A stretch of DNA of 56,788 bases from Rhizophagus sp. LPA8_4_AMF (Eukaryota > Glomeromycota > Glomeromycetes > Glomerales > Glomeraceae): the NCBI GenBank assembly GCA_021464525.1, contig JADRCO010000081.1:1-56788 (forward strand), given 5' to 3'. Shown here one piece after another: positions 36,189-48,684 of the stretch; position 1 is the first letter of the stretch; each line of letters starts with the position of its first letter. The position numbers were made by a program, and so were the translations under genes. The notes below the pieces were generated by a model. It saw nothing but the letters and a program-made list of their open reading frames with translations, did not search any database and was not told where the DNA came from.

Positions 36189-36340
36189 TCTCTTATTGAA
36201 ATAAACTCAATAACATAAATTTTATTAAATTTGGATTATTAGTTATCTAAAAAACAGGAGTATATACTATATAGTTTAAATTTTTTTGAAAAAAATACTC
36301 TTAAAATAAGCAATTTTTTGAAAGTTTTATATGATTAATA
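36189..36340. repeat. Direct repeat, right copy
   Basis: Same-orientation partner of 32175-32320, sharing TTGGATTATTAGTTATCTAA, AAAACAGG and CTTAAAATAAGCAATTTTTT. Confidence 0.6.
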
Positions 36341-37018
36341 AGCAAACTCCATTATGAACTATATATAGATTGTTTGGATTCCTATCAATATATTTAGTAT
36401 TATTTTAATTATTATTTTCTTATATAATTTTATTATTATTCTTATATTTTTTTACAAATTTTCTTTATTATTTTTTACATTAATATTTTTTGACTATTTA
36501 AACATTTTTTTTGTGTCAGCCATCAAACTTTGTTTTACAAAATGTAAATATAGAAAAAAACTGTATAACAGATAATTTTTAATTTATAATTTAATTAATC
36601 ATTGGTTAATTTTACTGCATCTTTTAAAAAGGTATTAAAACCAAAATATAATGTGAATATTTATATAACAGATACAGTACATATAAATTTTTAACTAAAA
36701 TACAATGCATATAACTTTTTGCCATACTTTATAGCTTTTGATCTACTGTAATTTATTGAATATATAAGCATTTAAAATAACATTTTTTCTTTAAGTTATA
36801 CAGCTATTTAAAAATGGGGTTTAAATTTTAATGTAATTAGGGTGTTTGAACCAAGTTTTTTGAATATCATTGTTTAAATGTCTGAGCGTTTTATGGAAAC
36901 GGGGTAGTATTACACTATGGAAAATCCCGGGTCATGATTAATGCACGTAATGGATCAAAGATTCATATTTTTAACCTCTAGAATAGTATTCCGTAAAAAA
37001 TAAATATCTAATATTATA
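36341..37018. other. Intergenic, upstream of the WD40 gene
   Basis: AT-rich, no gene seen. The last 100 bp are less AT-rich and probably contain the WD40 promoter. Confidence 0.4.
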
Positions 37019-38702
37019 ATGTCTAATAAAACACCAGTTGGGCCACAAATAGGCAATAGTGCTGATCATTTTTTTCAATCTGATAGTGATCTGGCAGCCC
37101 AAGAACGTCGAACCACAAAAAGAGAAAATAAAGCTGGTGACCCAATAGAGTGTACTTCTAAAGTCTTATGCTTGGTACTATCCGAAAAAGCTGAAGAATC
37201 AGAGTATGCTTATATTGGAGAATCGGGTTTCATCGCGAAAAGGATAAACTTATTGGTATGACAAGAAACATATTATATAAAACTGCTGCTAACAATGCTA
37301 AATCACTCTTTATTAGACTGGAAAATCTACTAACGTTTTTAAGGGACATACTGGACCAGTTACTTGTCTTGGTTTATGGTATAAAGATGATGATGAATAT
37401 CTTATAACAGGATCATGGGATAAAACTCTCATCAAATGGGATACAAAGGTGAATAAATTGATTTTGTAAGAACATTATAGAATTCCAATCTGTTATCTCG
37501 GATAATTACATTTTAGTAATTACATTTTATAATTGTATTTTATGTAAATAATTTAAGAAACCATTTTTTCGAGATATCCTATAATAAATACCAATTAAAT
37601 AAAGAATCAGATGACGGATTGAAACTTAAGAATTAATAGCATTAACTAATTTAGGTTTATGATCAATTATAGACTAAAGAGTCCATTCATACTTTTGCTG
37701 CGCATACTGATTTTGTAAAATCTTTAGCAATTTCTCATTTTGCATCAACTCTTTATTCGGGTTCCTCAGATAAGTTTATTTATTCATGGAATCTTGTAAC
37801 CGGCGAACAATTACAACAATTCAAAGGACATTCTCGTGGTATAGAAGATCTTGCTCTTGATGAAACAGGAACTTTTTTATTTTCTGCTTCATCAGATGGG
37901 CATATTAGAAAATGGAATGCAAAGACAGGTGAATGTTTACATGTATTTAAAGGACATTTAACAAGTGTATATGCGTTGAAAATATTTAATGAAGAAATGT
38001 GGACAGGTAAGCATTTCAGGCTTTTATGTTTACAATAGAATTTTTATTTTAAGCTAATATTATAATTATAATTGTACCTTAGCATCTGCTGATAAAACAG
38101 TAAAAAGATGGGATTTAGAAGTAATATGCTTTATAAATATCGTTTTCTATTTTATCATCTAATAAATGTTTAAAGGGTAATTTATTATTTAGATTGGTGA
38201 ACCAGATACTACTTTAACACATCCGGATTTTGTTAAATGTCTTGTGGTTATTGGGCCATATGTTATCACTGGATCACGTGATGAGAACATTAGAATTTTT
38301 GAGATCGGGGTTTGTATGAAAGTTTCCTACATTTTAATATATATATATATATTAATCAATTCTTTTTATTAGAATGGGAATATGATCCATAAATTTGAAG
38401 GTCATTTTGATGAAGTTGCCTGCATGGCTGTTAGAGGAACTACATTATATACAGGTTCTTTGGATTGTACTATAAGAAAATGGTCCATTGCAGGTATTCA
38501 TGAATTAAGTTATCCTTTGGTAACTGAAGATATATTTTTTAATCATATATTAATAATCTATTTTAATATTAATTTTTAAGAAGATATTCATACTAAAACA
38601 GAAAATAAAAAATCCTTACAAAAATCAATTCCAATAATTCCAATCAATTCTTCATTGTTAACTGAAGAGGAAGAGCGTGAATTGGCTGAATTAATGGAAT
38701 GA
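37019..38702 (+). CDS. WD40-repeat protein
   Basis: About seven short exons encode roughly 420 residues forming one beta-propeller of about seven WD units: VFKGHTGPVTCLGLWY ending WDKTLIKWDTK, TFAAHTDFVKSLAIS ending DKFIYSWNL, QFKGHSRGIEDLALD ending DGHIRKWNA, VFKGHLTSVYALKI ending DKTVKRWDLE, HPDFVKCLVV ending DENIRIFE, and KFEGHFDEVACMAV ending DCTIRKWSI. The N-terminal YAYIGESGFIAKRINL strand probably closes the propeller. A polar tail ends in an acidic helix, LTEEEERELAELME. I cannot assign an orthologue; a scaffold or F-box-free adaptor is possible. Immediately downstream of the transposon nest but intact. Confidence 0.85.
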
Positions 38703-39036
38703 AAAGTTAAATAATAATTTTTGGAAAATATCTTGTTATATTTTCAAATAACAAAATATTATTTGACAATCATTGTAATCATTGTGGCATCACATGATTA
38801 TAATTTTTGGCTGGCATTAGTGCTAAAAAAAATTTGGCAGATTTTGAATAATAAATTGACACCAATAATATGTAATAATTTTATGAATATTAAATTTATT
38901 TATAAGGATTAATTATATAAATAGTAGTAATAAGTAATTAATGCATGATTAAAAACATCACTACATCAGAACAATAATAACACTTTTATAGAGTCTATCA
39001 TTGATTGGTGAAAAACTGATATAACTATACTCCATA
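38703..39036. other. Intergenic between WD40 gene and miniature element
   Basis: AT-rich 3' flank of the WD40 gene; nothing else recognised. Confidence 0.4.
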
Positions 39037-39233
39037 CAGTCAACTCTCTCTAAATGCACTCTCTTTAAATGCTCACATTATATATTTATTCTTTAAATGC
39101 ACCCTCTTACTCAGTCCCAAGTATATAGAAAACATAAATTTCTCTCTTTAAATGCACACTCTCTAAATGCGCATTTTTTTTCAAATTTTCATTATAGTCC
39201 CAAGAGGATGATGCACTTAGAGAGAGTTGACTG
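39037..39233. mobile_element. 197-bp Tc1/mariner- or pogo-like miniature element
   Basis: Ends CAGTCAACTCTCTCTAA at 39037 and the inverse TTAGAGAGAGTTGACTG ending 39233, flanked by TA on both sides (39035-39036, 39234-39235). TA duplication with CAGT termini is the pattern of pogo/Tigger-like Tc1-mariner elements. The interior repeats the terminal word (CTCTCTTTAAATGCA) several times, and AGTCCCAAG occurs twice. Non-coding. Confidence 0.75.
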
Positions 39234-39462
39234 TATTCAATAAACTTTTTTTTTACCCAATTTACAACCCTGCATCACTCAATGGCTTATGGAATATTAT
39301 TTGATGGATATATAATTATGTGAAGTTATACATTGTAAATTTAAATTCTATTCCACAATACGTTAGGTAATGACATAATTCCGGCCAAAAGGTCACGTTA
39401 CTGCTCAAAAGATTTCTCGGAAACCATTTATTTTAAACATATACTGTATCGTCTGTATGTCG
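39234..39462. other. 3' flank of the GCP2 gene
   Basis: Short AT-rich stretch with the GCP2 3' UTR; no other feature seen. Confidence 0.4.
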
Positions 39463-42400
39463 TTAATATCCTCCTCCCATACCACTACCATTTGATCCTT
39501 CATGATTAGCATAATACAAATTATAATCCAATCTAACTACTAAACATAGAAATTGAACTGTTTCAGTAGCTGAATAAAAATTTAAAGCTTCAATTAATAA
39601 TTTTATATGATAAAAAAAATTATCTTCAAATTTATGTAATGTTCTATCTATAGAGTCCATTTGTGACGGAGTAGACGTGGATTCCACTTGTGATAATTGT
39701 GATTCAAGTGCAATAAGAGATCTCGTGAATTTATCATAATAAAGACAGAATAATACTATTGTATGTACCATTTTTGCATAAATCTAAAATTAAATAAATG
39801 AAGTATTTAGAACAATTAATTGTTAATTTTAATATAATGAAATCTTTTATTGTACATAACTTACTCTCAATAACTTAGCATTAGTTAACATGCATTCTTT
39901 AAGGCAAGTATCCAGAAAATCGGAATGATATTGCAACACTTGATCAACTGTTGAAACCTGCACAGAAAGTAAATTTATATACCTATTCTCTTAAAAGTAA
40001 TAATTATAAAGGGATTGATTACCTTAGCTAAATTTGCCTCCAAATTTCTCCATTGAGGCTCTAAAACTTCGCTCGTTACGTAATACGAAAACTGTTGCAC
40101 GAAAACTAACATTCTCTGCCTGAGAGCAAAAGCACGACTTTTCCATGCTTCTAGAGTTGGATGTCCTGAACCACGACGCCAGTGGAATGATTTAGTATGC
40201 TCAGTCCACGTATTACATAATAATTGTTCGATATATTTAAGATAAAGTAAATGTCGGAACAATAGTTGATATTTGGTAAGTGCTTTACGAGAAATAACTA
40301 AAGATAACGGAAAGGTAACGATATAATCCAAAGTAAGTGCTTCAATTCCTATAATAAACAAACTATCATTAAATGGGACTAACACAGGTTAGAAAATAAG
40401 ATATTACCCAAATGGACATAGAAAACCAACCTGTCAATGGTTGTTTGTTACTTCCACCCATGATACTCCCAGATATACTTCCAGCCAAGCTGCTAACAAT
40501 ACTTCCAGTGACGCTACCTGCCACACTAGAAGCATAGCCTGGTTTTTCCGTACCACTTCCTACACCATCTTCTGAACCTTCATTTTCGCTTTCAACATCT
40601 CCCATTTTTACATTTTCCTTTCTGAAAGCAAAGCTTTCAGCCAAACGATTTGCCCGACTAAATGCAGGAGTCGGTTCCATCATTCCGGCAACATTGATAA
40701 TGCGTAACAATTGATCTACTAGACCAACGGTACTCATTTCAACTTTCACATCTTCCTTAAATGGATCAGTGTAAGCAACTGAAGAAGGATTACGAAGGAC
40801 TAAATCAAGTAGAGACTGAAGCTTTGTAAGAGAAACATCTTTGGAAGGTTTTTTCAATTCAGCTGAGGCAAGGTCAAGGAAATGCGTAAAAAAGTCAGAT
40901 TGGTCTAGGAAGAAATACCGTTTGATTGATCTATACATAGGAAATCACATTTCTTGCCCGTTAGATAAATCTTTAATTTTCAAAGCAATAATAAATTAAA
41001 TTAAAATTTTGAATACCGTAGACGAGCGATAAGTTGCTGATCTTTCAATAATAGATCTAATAGAGTTCTATTTGCGCATTTATAAGCAATCTCAATATTA
41101 TCTACGAACCTAATGATAGATCGTTTACCAATATATTTAATATCATTATAATTAAAGGTCATCGGAGAATCTATGTTTAATAAGTATTTTGAAGACCACT
41201 AACCTTCCACCATCCATAGCCACCAAAATATCACTGTTCACATTTACATCAGTTCTATCTACACCATCCTTTCCCACAACTTCTTCGGTTGATTGTTGTT
41301 GTGGTTCTTGAATTGCAATTCCACATTCGCGAATCACATTAAGATATTTACCAGCTAATAATATCTTATTCTTGAATGGAATCAAAAATGGAGGTAACGT
41401 TTTATCGCGAATTGTGTAACGGGCCTCCCAATACGCATCGTTGAAATCTTCTTTTAAATTTTCCTTTTTAACATTTTTACGTTCCTGTATCATGAATTCT
41501 TCATATGGATCTCGAATTTCGCCATGATGTATCCAGGAATGTAACATTGATACATAAGGCTGCGAGGCTTTCGATAGTAAATGCACATAAAGCTTTTTCG
41601 TTGCTAAATCGCTATTCGGAGACGACATTTTATTGTTAATAAATGGTAGAGTAAATAATATTTTATATGATATCATGTCTATTTACCCGCTCATTGTAGT
41701 CATTCTATCAACCAATATAGTTAGTATGCCACCACCTTTGATCTGTTGCGGTATTTCATCTTTTTTATTATTAAAACCCTCAACCATTAATATATCGTCT
41801 TCATCTTCACTTGCATCCTGTGCTGCATCTAGAATATCCATTACCAGTGAATGAAGATTCGACATTGTATGTAAAGTTGGATGCACATAGAACCAAAACT
41901 TTTGAAGAGTAAAAGAAGGTGACGTTCTGAACTGATGCTCTAATTGAGTAATTAGAATAAGATATTCCTGAGGATAAATAAGAAAAAGTCGATTTTATTT
42001 TTAAACTATCGAGTTAAACTGCCGAATATAAGATTAGATATATATTAATACCTTTAATAACCCACGCATGGCTGCACATAAAGCATGGCTGACAAATCCG
42101 TATTCAAACTTAGAATGCTTTTCGATAAAAGCATCGATTGAAGTAAAATACGCTGCAAGGGGTAAAATGCGTTCGGTCAAGTCTTTAAAAGAAGGATCTG
42201 AGAATAATGATAAAACAAATATATATTATTAAATGTTAACTATACTAATGAGGGAAAATTAATACCTAGTGATTCATCTACATAATAGTTGAATCTTTCT
42301 GTCTGATCTTCAGATAAGCTCATTAAGATATATTTGCCTTCAATCCCCTTTAATAATATTGAAGATAGTCAATATCACTATAGTGAAATAAATATCCTTA

Positions 42401-43043
42401 AGTAATTTATTTCATACCATCATCACGTATAATAAATCCTCGATAATTGCATATTCTTGTAATTGCAGTGGTAATAAACCTATTTTCAAATCTTTTTCAT
42501 TGATGTCCCGCTGCTCTTATAATAATTAAAATATACGATTAATTTAGTGTTTATGACCCTCGTTTTTATAAAATGTACTACGTACCGTCGGTGAGTAACG
42601 AACTCTAGAATTTAATGGCGCGCTAATGAACTCACGTTCATCATAAAATGACTTCGAAGTATAACCTTATTTGAGAATAATGGTTAATTCTAAAGTTAAC
42701 TACAAAATGTATATACCAGTGCCCCTCATTCTAAGAAAAATTACCTTCAGGGGTTAATTTATATTGAGAAACGCGTGATTTATTTGTCGACGATTCGAAA
42801 CTTTTCCCGTTAGTGCTTTGACGAATGTTCGCTAACTGTGCAGTAAGCTTTATTTTGCGAAATAACGCGTTGAAAAGCTTTAACATACAAGATATTTATC
42901 ATTGGTTAGTCATGTAAATATCAGAGTACCTTGTTAACTTGTTGCTCGGTAAGTAACCCCTTAGCGGATGCTGTTATAACATTTTTACTGGTCTGCTCAG
43001 CTGAAGGAGTTGCAGAAAATGATCTAGGCCTTGGTTTACTCAT
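39463..43043 (-). CDS. Gamma-tubulin complex component 2 (GCP2/Spc97)
   Basis: Start [17 protein letters not shown] at 43043; about twelve exons run to the stop at 39463. GCP2 pairs with GCP3 in the gamma-tubulin small complex that nucleates microtubules at spindle pole bodies. The GCP N-terminal (GRIP1) and C-terminal (GRIP2) domains are recognisable: [11 protein letters not shown], then [128 protein letters not shown] and [16 protein letters not shown]. Matching human GCP2 at RDPY.EFM and the SIKRYF(F/L)(L/M)DQ block separates it from GCP3. A Gly/Ser-rich insert (about 40440-40600) is unusual. The tail has a glycine run. Divergent from ribosomal uL4. Confidence 0.9.
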
Positions 43044-43206
43044 TTATATTAACGTCGTGCGCCAAAAATAAATTTTGACGAAAACTTTTTCTATTTTAAT
43101 GACCATCTTTTTGATGGATATCATGTGATTTGCCAGATCTGTGGTACATTATATCTAAAAAATTTTTTTCACTGTTCCTCCTTTTCTCCTCTCGTCATTA
43201 ATAACG
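43044..43206. promoter_or_regulatory. Divergent promoter, GCP2 and ribosomal protein uL4
   Basis: 163 bp between starts. A pyrimidine-rich tract (cctccttttctcctctc, about 43176-43195) lies just before the uL4 ATG, as is common at ribosomal-protein gene transcription starts. Confidence 0.5.
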
Positions 43207-44584
43207 ATGGTGAGTTTTTATCAATCCATTGTTTTTATAAATAATTTCATTGATTCTTCTTATACTTCATAATCAATTTTGATTTTAAATTTCAGTCTGC
43301 AGCCATAAGACCCCAGATCAATATTTACTCTGAGTCAGGAGATAATACTATTGGAAAGCATGTACTTCCAGCTGTTTTTAAAGCTCCAATTCGTCCTGAT
43401 ATTGTGAGGGTTGTTCACACAAACATCTCAAAGAGTAATCGTCAGCCTTATGCGGTTTCTTCAAAAGCTGGACATCAAACTTCAGCTGAATCTTGGGGTA
43501 CTGGTCGTGCAGTTGCCCGTATTCCTCGTGTGTCTGGGGGCGGTACTCACCGTGCTGGACAGGTTGATATAAATTATTAAGATACTGGTCATAATTCGTG
43601 TAAAAATTTATTTTTTTTATTAATCAATTATTTATTTATTTTCTTGGTATTAATTAGGGTGCTTTTGGTAATATGTGTCGAGGTGGTCGTATGTTTGCAC
43701 CTACTAAAATTTGGCGTAAATGGCATGTTAAAACTAATTTGAATCAAAAAAGATTTGCCACAGCATCAGCTTTAGCAGCATCATCAATTCCATCACTCGT
43801 ATTAGCAAGAGGGCATCGTATTGAAGAAATTCAGGAAGTACCACTTGTAATTGGTAGTGGGATTGAGTCTTTAACTAAAACTAAAGCAGCAGTGGTACTT
43901 CTTAAAGCTGTTCATGCTTATAGAGATGTAGTAAAGGTTTCAAATTCTCGTAAATTAAGAGCTGGTAAAGGCAAATTGCGTAATCGTAGACATCGTCAAC
44001 GTAGAGGTCCACTTATTGTTTATAATGAAGATAACGGCATCGTTAAAGCTTTTCGTAATATCCCCGGTGTTGAATTAGTTAATGTTAGAAGATTAAATTT
44101 ATTACAGTTAGCTCCTGGTGGCCACGTTGGTAGATTTATTATTTGGTCTCAGGATGCTTTTGCTTTATTGGATAGTTTGTTTGGAACTTATAGGAAATCC
44201 GCTGCTCTTAAAAGAGATTATCAGTATGTGTATTTTTTTCATTTTTATTTCTAAAAAGAAATACAATTTAAAACATTATTTATATCCATTCTCTGAATTT
44301 ATCACAGTCTTCCATCACACATTATTACAAATTCAGATGTTACCAGTATTATCAATTCTAAAGAAATTCAATCGATTCTTCGACCTGCCGGCGAAAAACA
44401 TGAAAAACGTCCATTTACTCAAAAGAAGAATCCCTTGCGTAACAATGGTGTTAAGATTCGTCTTAACCCTTATGCTAAAATATTACAAAGAGCTGAAATT
44501 ATTGCAGCTGAAAAACGTAAGGCTGGTAAAATTATAAAGAAGAAGCGTCAATTTAAAGAATCTACTAGGACTTCCGCTAGGTAG
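43207..44584 (+). CDS. RPL4: 60S ribosomal protein uL4 (RPL4)
   Basis: Four coding exons (43207-43209, 43296-43562, 43658-44223, 44308-44584) give 370 residues, the usual eukaryotic size. Exon 1 contributes only the ATG. Seen: [20 protein letters not shown], the internal loop [20 protein letters not shown] with [19 protein letters not shown] that lines the exit tunnel, [36 protein letters not shown], and the eukaryotic C-terminal extension with [17 protein letters not shown] and basic ends. Highly expressed housekeeping gene; codon choice is less AT-extreme than in neighbours. Very secure. Confidence 0.97.
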
Positions 44585-44989
44585 GCATATAGTAAAATTT
44601 AACATTTTTTTTTATTTATAAATTAACGATTATTTTTATTATTTATTATTTTTTTTTTTAAAAAAAAAATTAGAACTCTTAAAATTTTGACTGATGAATA
44701 ATATAAATAATTATGTGAAATATATATTTTTTTTATTCTGTAATTGTTTTTTTATTAAAAGCAGATTTATGATCCATTGCTTATCGTTATAAATTGAAGA
44801 TTTCGACTTTTTATTAAAAAAAAACCCTAAGGCAACTCTTAAATTCAAAAATAAAGGCTTACTATAAAAGTAAAAGAACTGATTATAATATGTGTCAGAT
44901 TAGCACGTTACTTATAAAGATAAGATCTTCCTAGTAAAATTTTTTTTTGATAAATATCTTGTTTCGAAAAAAAACAAACGTTAGAAAAT
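44585..44989. other. Intergenic between uL4 and NOP14
   Basis: 405 bp. AT-rich with T/A runs that probably include the uL4 3' end; the last 100 bp should be the NOP14 promoter. Nothing else seen. Confidence 0.4.
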
Positions 44990-47900
44990 ATGAGAGTAAC
45001 TAAACCGAAAAGTGGTAGAAGTTCGGCCTTAAAACGTTTAAATGCTACTTTAAAGGATATTGGGCTGGTGGGACCAAAATCACGCTCAGCTAGCAAAAAA
45101 AGAACACACCCAAGAGATGGAAATGCTAATAAATCCAAGTTGAATAGTTTAGTGCTAAACCAAATTAATCCTTTTGAATTGAAAGTTAATAAAGTTAAAC
45201 ATGACGTATTAGGAAAGAAAATTAAAGGTGTTCAAGGTAAACCCGGATTAAAAAGACAAATTGGAATTGAAAAGGCTTGTATATATTTTTTTTTTTTTTT
45301 TTTTTTTTTTTAAATGAATTGTTCTAAATAAATTTTAATAATAACAGAGAATGAAAACGTTACTTGTTGAAATGGAGAACAAAAATAAAGTTGGAGGAAT
45401 AGTCGATCACCGGTTTGGTGAAAATAATTCAAATATTTCACCTGAAGAAAAAATTTTAGAAAGATTTACTAAAGAACGACAAGTATTTTACAATCTATTA
45501 AAGTAAATTCTTAATTCAATAATTCAATTATCAATTAATTTATAAAACATCTCATAGAAGCGATCGAAATCATTATTTAATCTTGAGGAGGATGATGATT
45601 TGACTCATTATGGTCAATCTTTGGCTGAAATAGATGATTTTGATGAACCAGACTTGGTTTCAAGCGAAGATGATGAAAAGGGTATTATTTAAATCGAAGC
45701 TATTTTGTAAATTATATTTTTGTATATAAAATTTAAATTATCCTGTAATTAATTTTTAATTTTATATGATAAGGCGTTATTGACATGGAGACTGTATCTA
45801 GAAGCCACTTTGGTGGATTCGAAATTACGAATGACAATGTAATTTAACTACAATATATTTAATAATTATAACATATTATAGTCTTTATTAACACATATCA
45901 TAAATTTTGTAAATTTTGTAAATTTAGGATGTTGGTCGCAAAAAATCCAAAAATGAAGTTATGAAAGAAATTATTTCTAAGAGTAAAATGCACAAAGTAT
46001 TTTTTATTTATTTGAATTCTATCAAATTAATATATTCCTCATATAAACTAAACTTATTTATTATTTAGTACAAGTGTCAATTGGAGAAAGATGAAAATGA
46101 AAAAGTTCGGAAAGAATTAGATATCGAATTAGATTCAATCCGTAATTTACTAATTATACCTCATGGTGAACCTTTTCAAGAATCTGCTTTTCAGAAGGTA
46201 TTCTATGAAATGCAGCTTCATATTAATTGCTATATATTCTCTAAACAGTAATTCTTTTTTTTTCAGCAATCTGGTTCAATGGAAGTTGACAGGTCTGATG
46301 AAAAATATGAAGAATACGATAAAATTGTTCGTGAATTAGCTTTTGAAAAACGAGCAATACCTACAAATAGAACCAAATCGGAAGAGGAAATTGCATTAGA
46401 AGAGAAAGAAAAATTAGAAAGATTAGAGGTATAAAATTATCAACACGAATATTTTTTTTAAATTAAGTGTAATAAAGAATAATTTTTGGTTCATAGGATG
46501 CAAGAAAACGACGCATGGAAGGCTTGAGTTCAGGATCGGAAGATGATGATGATAAAAGTAAACGTAAAAAACAAAGACGCATTCCAGTAGCTGATGATTT
46601 AGATGATGATTATTTGACGGATAAGGATGATAATGATGATTTTGGATTAGGAAAAGGAATTACTTTAAGAGATTTTGGTACTATTGGAAAAACACAATAT
46701 AGAGAATCAGACGAAATAGATATAGATGATGAATATGAAAGTCAAGATGAAGAGGACGAGGACGAAGAGAATGATGAGAGTGATGGAGGCAATGAAGGGG
46801 AAGACAACTATATTGATAATGAAGGTCATCTCGTAGAAGACATTAATGATTTTTCATTTAGAAAAGTTAAGATACCCCAGACTAAGAATCGTGTAGATTC
46901 TCAAGCTACTAAGAATAAAGAGGAAAATAATAATAATAAAAGTGAATCGGCATTAGCATACATTTTTCCTTGTCCTTCAACTATGGAAAATTTTTTGGAA
47001 ATTTTAGAGGATGTTGAGGATAAAGATGTGCCAGTAGTTGTACATCGTATTCGAATCCTTCATCATATAAAACTTTCTCCCGATAACCAAGAAAAATTAG
47101 AGGTATGACATATACGATGCTCAATTTAATACGGTTTAAATAATTATAACTTATAATACTTTTCCAATTTAGAATTTTTTTAATATCTTGATGGACTACA
47201 TTTATATTCGAATACAAGAAATTCCATGTCAAATGCATTTGATAAATCGATTATCATTACAAATATACGATTTAGTGCAACAAATACAAGAATATGCTAT
47301 TAAATATTTTAAAGAAAAAATCGATTACCAAAAAAATAATTTAGTGAAAAATAATAAATTTCCAAGAATTACGGATCTTTTTTTATTTAAGCTATTCGGG
47401 AAAGTATTTTCTACGTCAGATTTTCATCATAACATTATTACTCCAACTTTATTATTAATTGGACAATATTTGTCTCAATGTCAAGTTATTGATGGAAAAG
47501 ATTTAATATCTGGATTGTTTTTATGTAATTTATTATATGAGGTGAGTAATATAAAGAAATTAACTTTTTTTGTTGTAAGTTGTTGTTAAGAAGATATTTC
47601 TTTTTAGTATCAAGCCTTATCACAACGTATCATTCCTGAAGCGATTAATTTTTTATTTATGACACTCGTATATCTTGCACCGAAAAATACATTCAATAAT
47701 ACACCATCAATCCCTGGAACATTCCCATTTCCTAATAGTATTAATTCTATACCTTCTATACTTCAAATAAAAGATGGAAAAAATATCGAAATTAAATTAT
47801 TAAAATTTTCCGAAATATTAAATAGAAGCGTTGATAATTTAGATACTGATGATTTTAGGTAAAATAAGCTTTTTTATTATGTATTCGAATTAAATATATA

Positions 47901-48623
47901 CATATGAAAATTCAAAAGTTCTTGTATTTTTTTTTTCCCTTGTAGAGTATCGGTATTATTAGCTACTTTACATATCATAGAATTATATGCAAAATTATAT
48001 AATTCTACTTCTGCTTTCATAGAATTATTTAATCCTGTATCGGAGTTATTGTCTAGTTACCCATTAAATAAATTTGAGGAGTTAGTTAAGGTATTATTAT
48101 GGTGGTTCATTTTTTTTGAATATAATGGCATTAACACTTTTTTTTATGTAGGACAAGATAAAGACTATTCAGGAAACATTACGACGATTTCAAAGGTTTT
48201 CTAAACAAAATCGGAAACCACTTGAACTACAATTGCACAAACCAATTCCAATCCCCACATATGTTCCTAAATTCCAAGAAAAGTACATAATTATTTCTAT
48301 ATATTGTACGTTTAGTTATCCACATTTAACTGATAATTTTTTCCTATTTGTCTTTTTATAGCTTCTCTATTGACAAATATTATGATACGAATAAAGAACG
48401 CGCAAAGATAAATAAACTTAAATCACAATATAAGAGAGAACATAAAGGAGCAATAAGAGAGTTACGTAAAGATAGTCAATTTATTGCTAAACAGCATATT
48501 ATTGAGATCAAAGAAAAAGATGTTGTTTATAAAAAGAAAATTAATAGAATTAGGGGCACACTTGAAAATGAACAAAGTGAAAAGAAAGCTTACGAAAAAG
48601 CTAAAAAATATGGTAAATTATAA
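44990..48623 (+). CDS. NOP14: NOP14, U3 small-subunit processome protein
   Basis: A nucleolar protein needed for 18S rRNA processing and 40S assembly. About a dozen exons. The N-terminus is basic (MRVTKPKSGRSSALKRL) and continues NPFELKVNKVKHDVLGKKIK, then across an intron MKTLLVEMENKNKVGGIVDH and RFGENN, which are diagnostic of Nop14. The middle has FTKERQ, LTHYGQSLAEIDDF and DRSDEKYEEYDKIVRELAFE-like blocks and a very acidic low-complexity stretch (46515-46830). The C-terminal helical part ends in a basic region (KYYDTNKERAKINKLKSQYK, then REHKGAIRELRKDSQFIAKQ), also diagnostic. The first intron includes a run of about 28 T at 45287-45311. Convergent with ATG15, 61 bp apart. Confidence 0.93.
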
Positions 48624-48684
48624 TCTATTAGGAATATCAAAATTAGTTTAACTTATTAATACTAGGCTTGGTGATAAACCTTCA

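Noticed and set aside
45287-45311. Long T run as a terminator or element tail
   Set aside because: It lies in the first NOP14 intron next to a normal splice acceptor and has no target duplication; simple slippage is sufficient.
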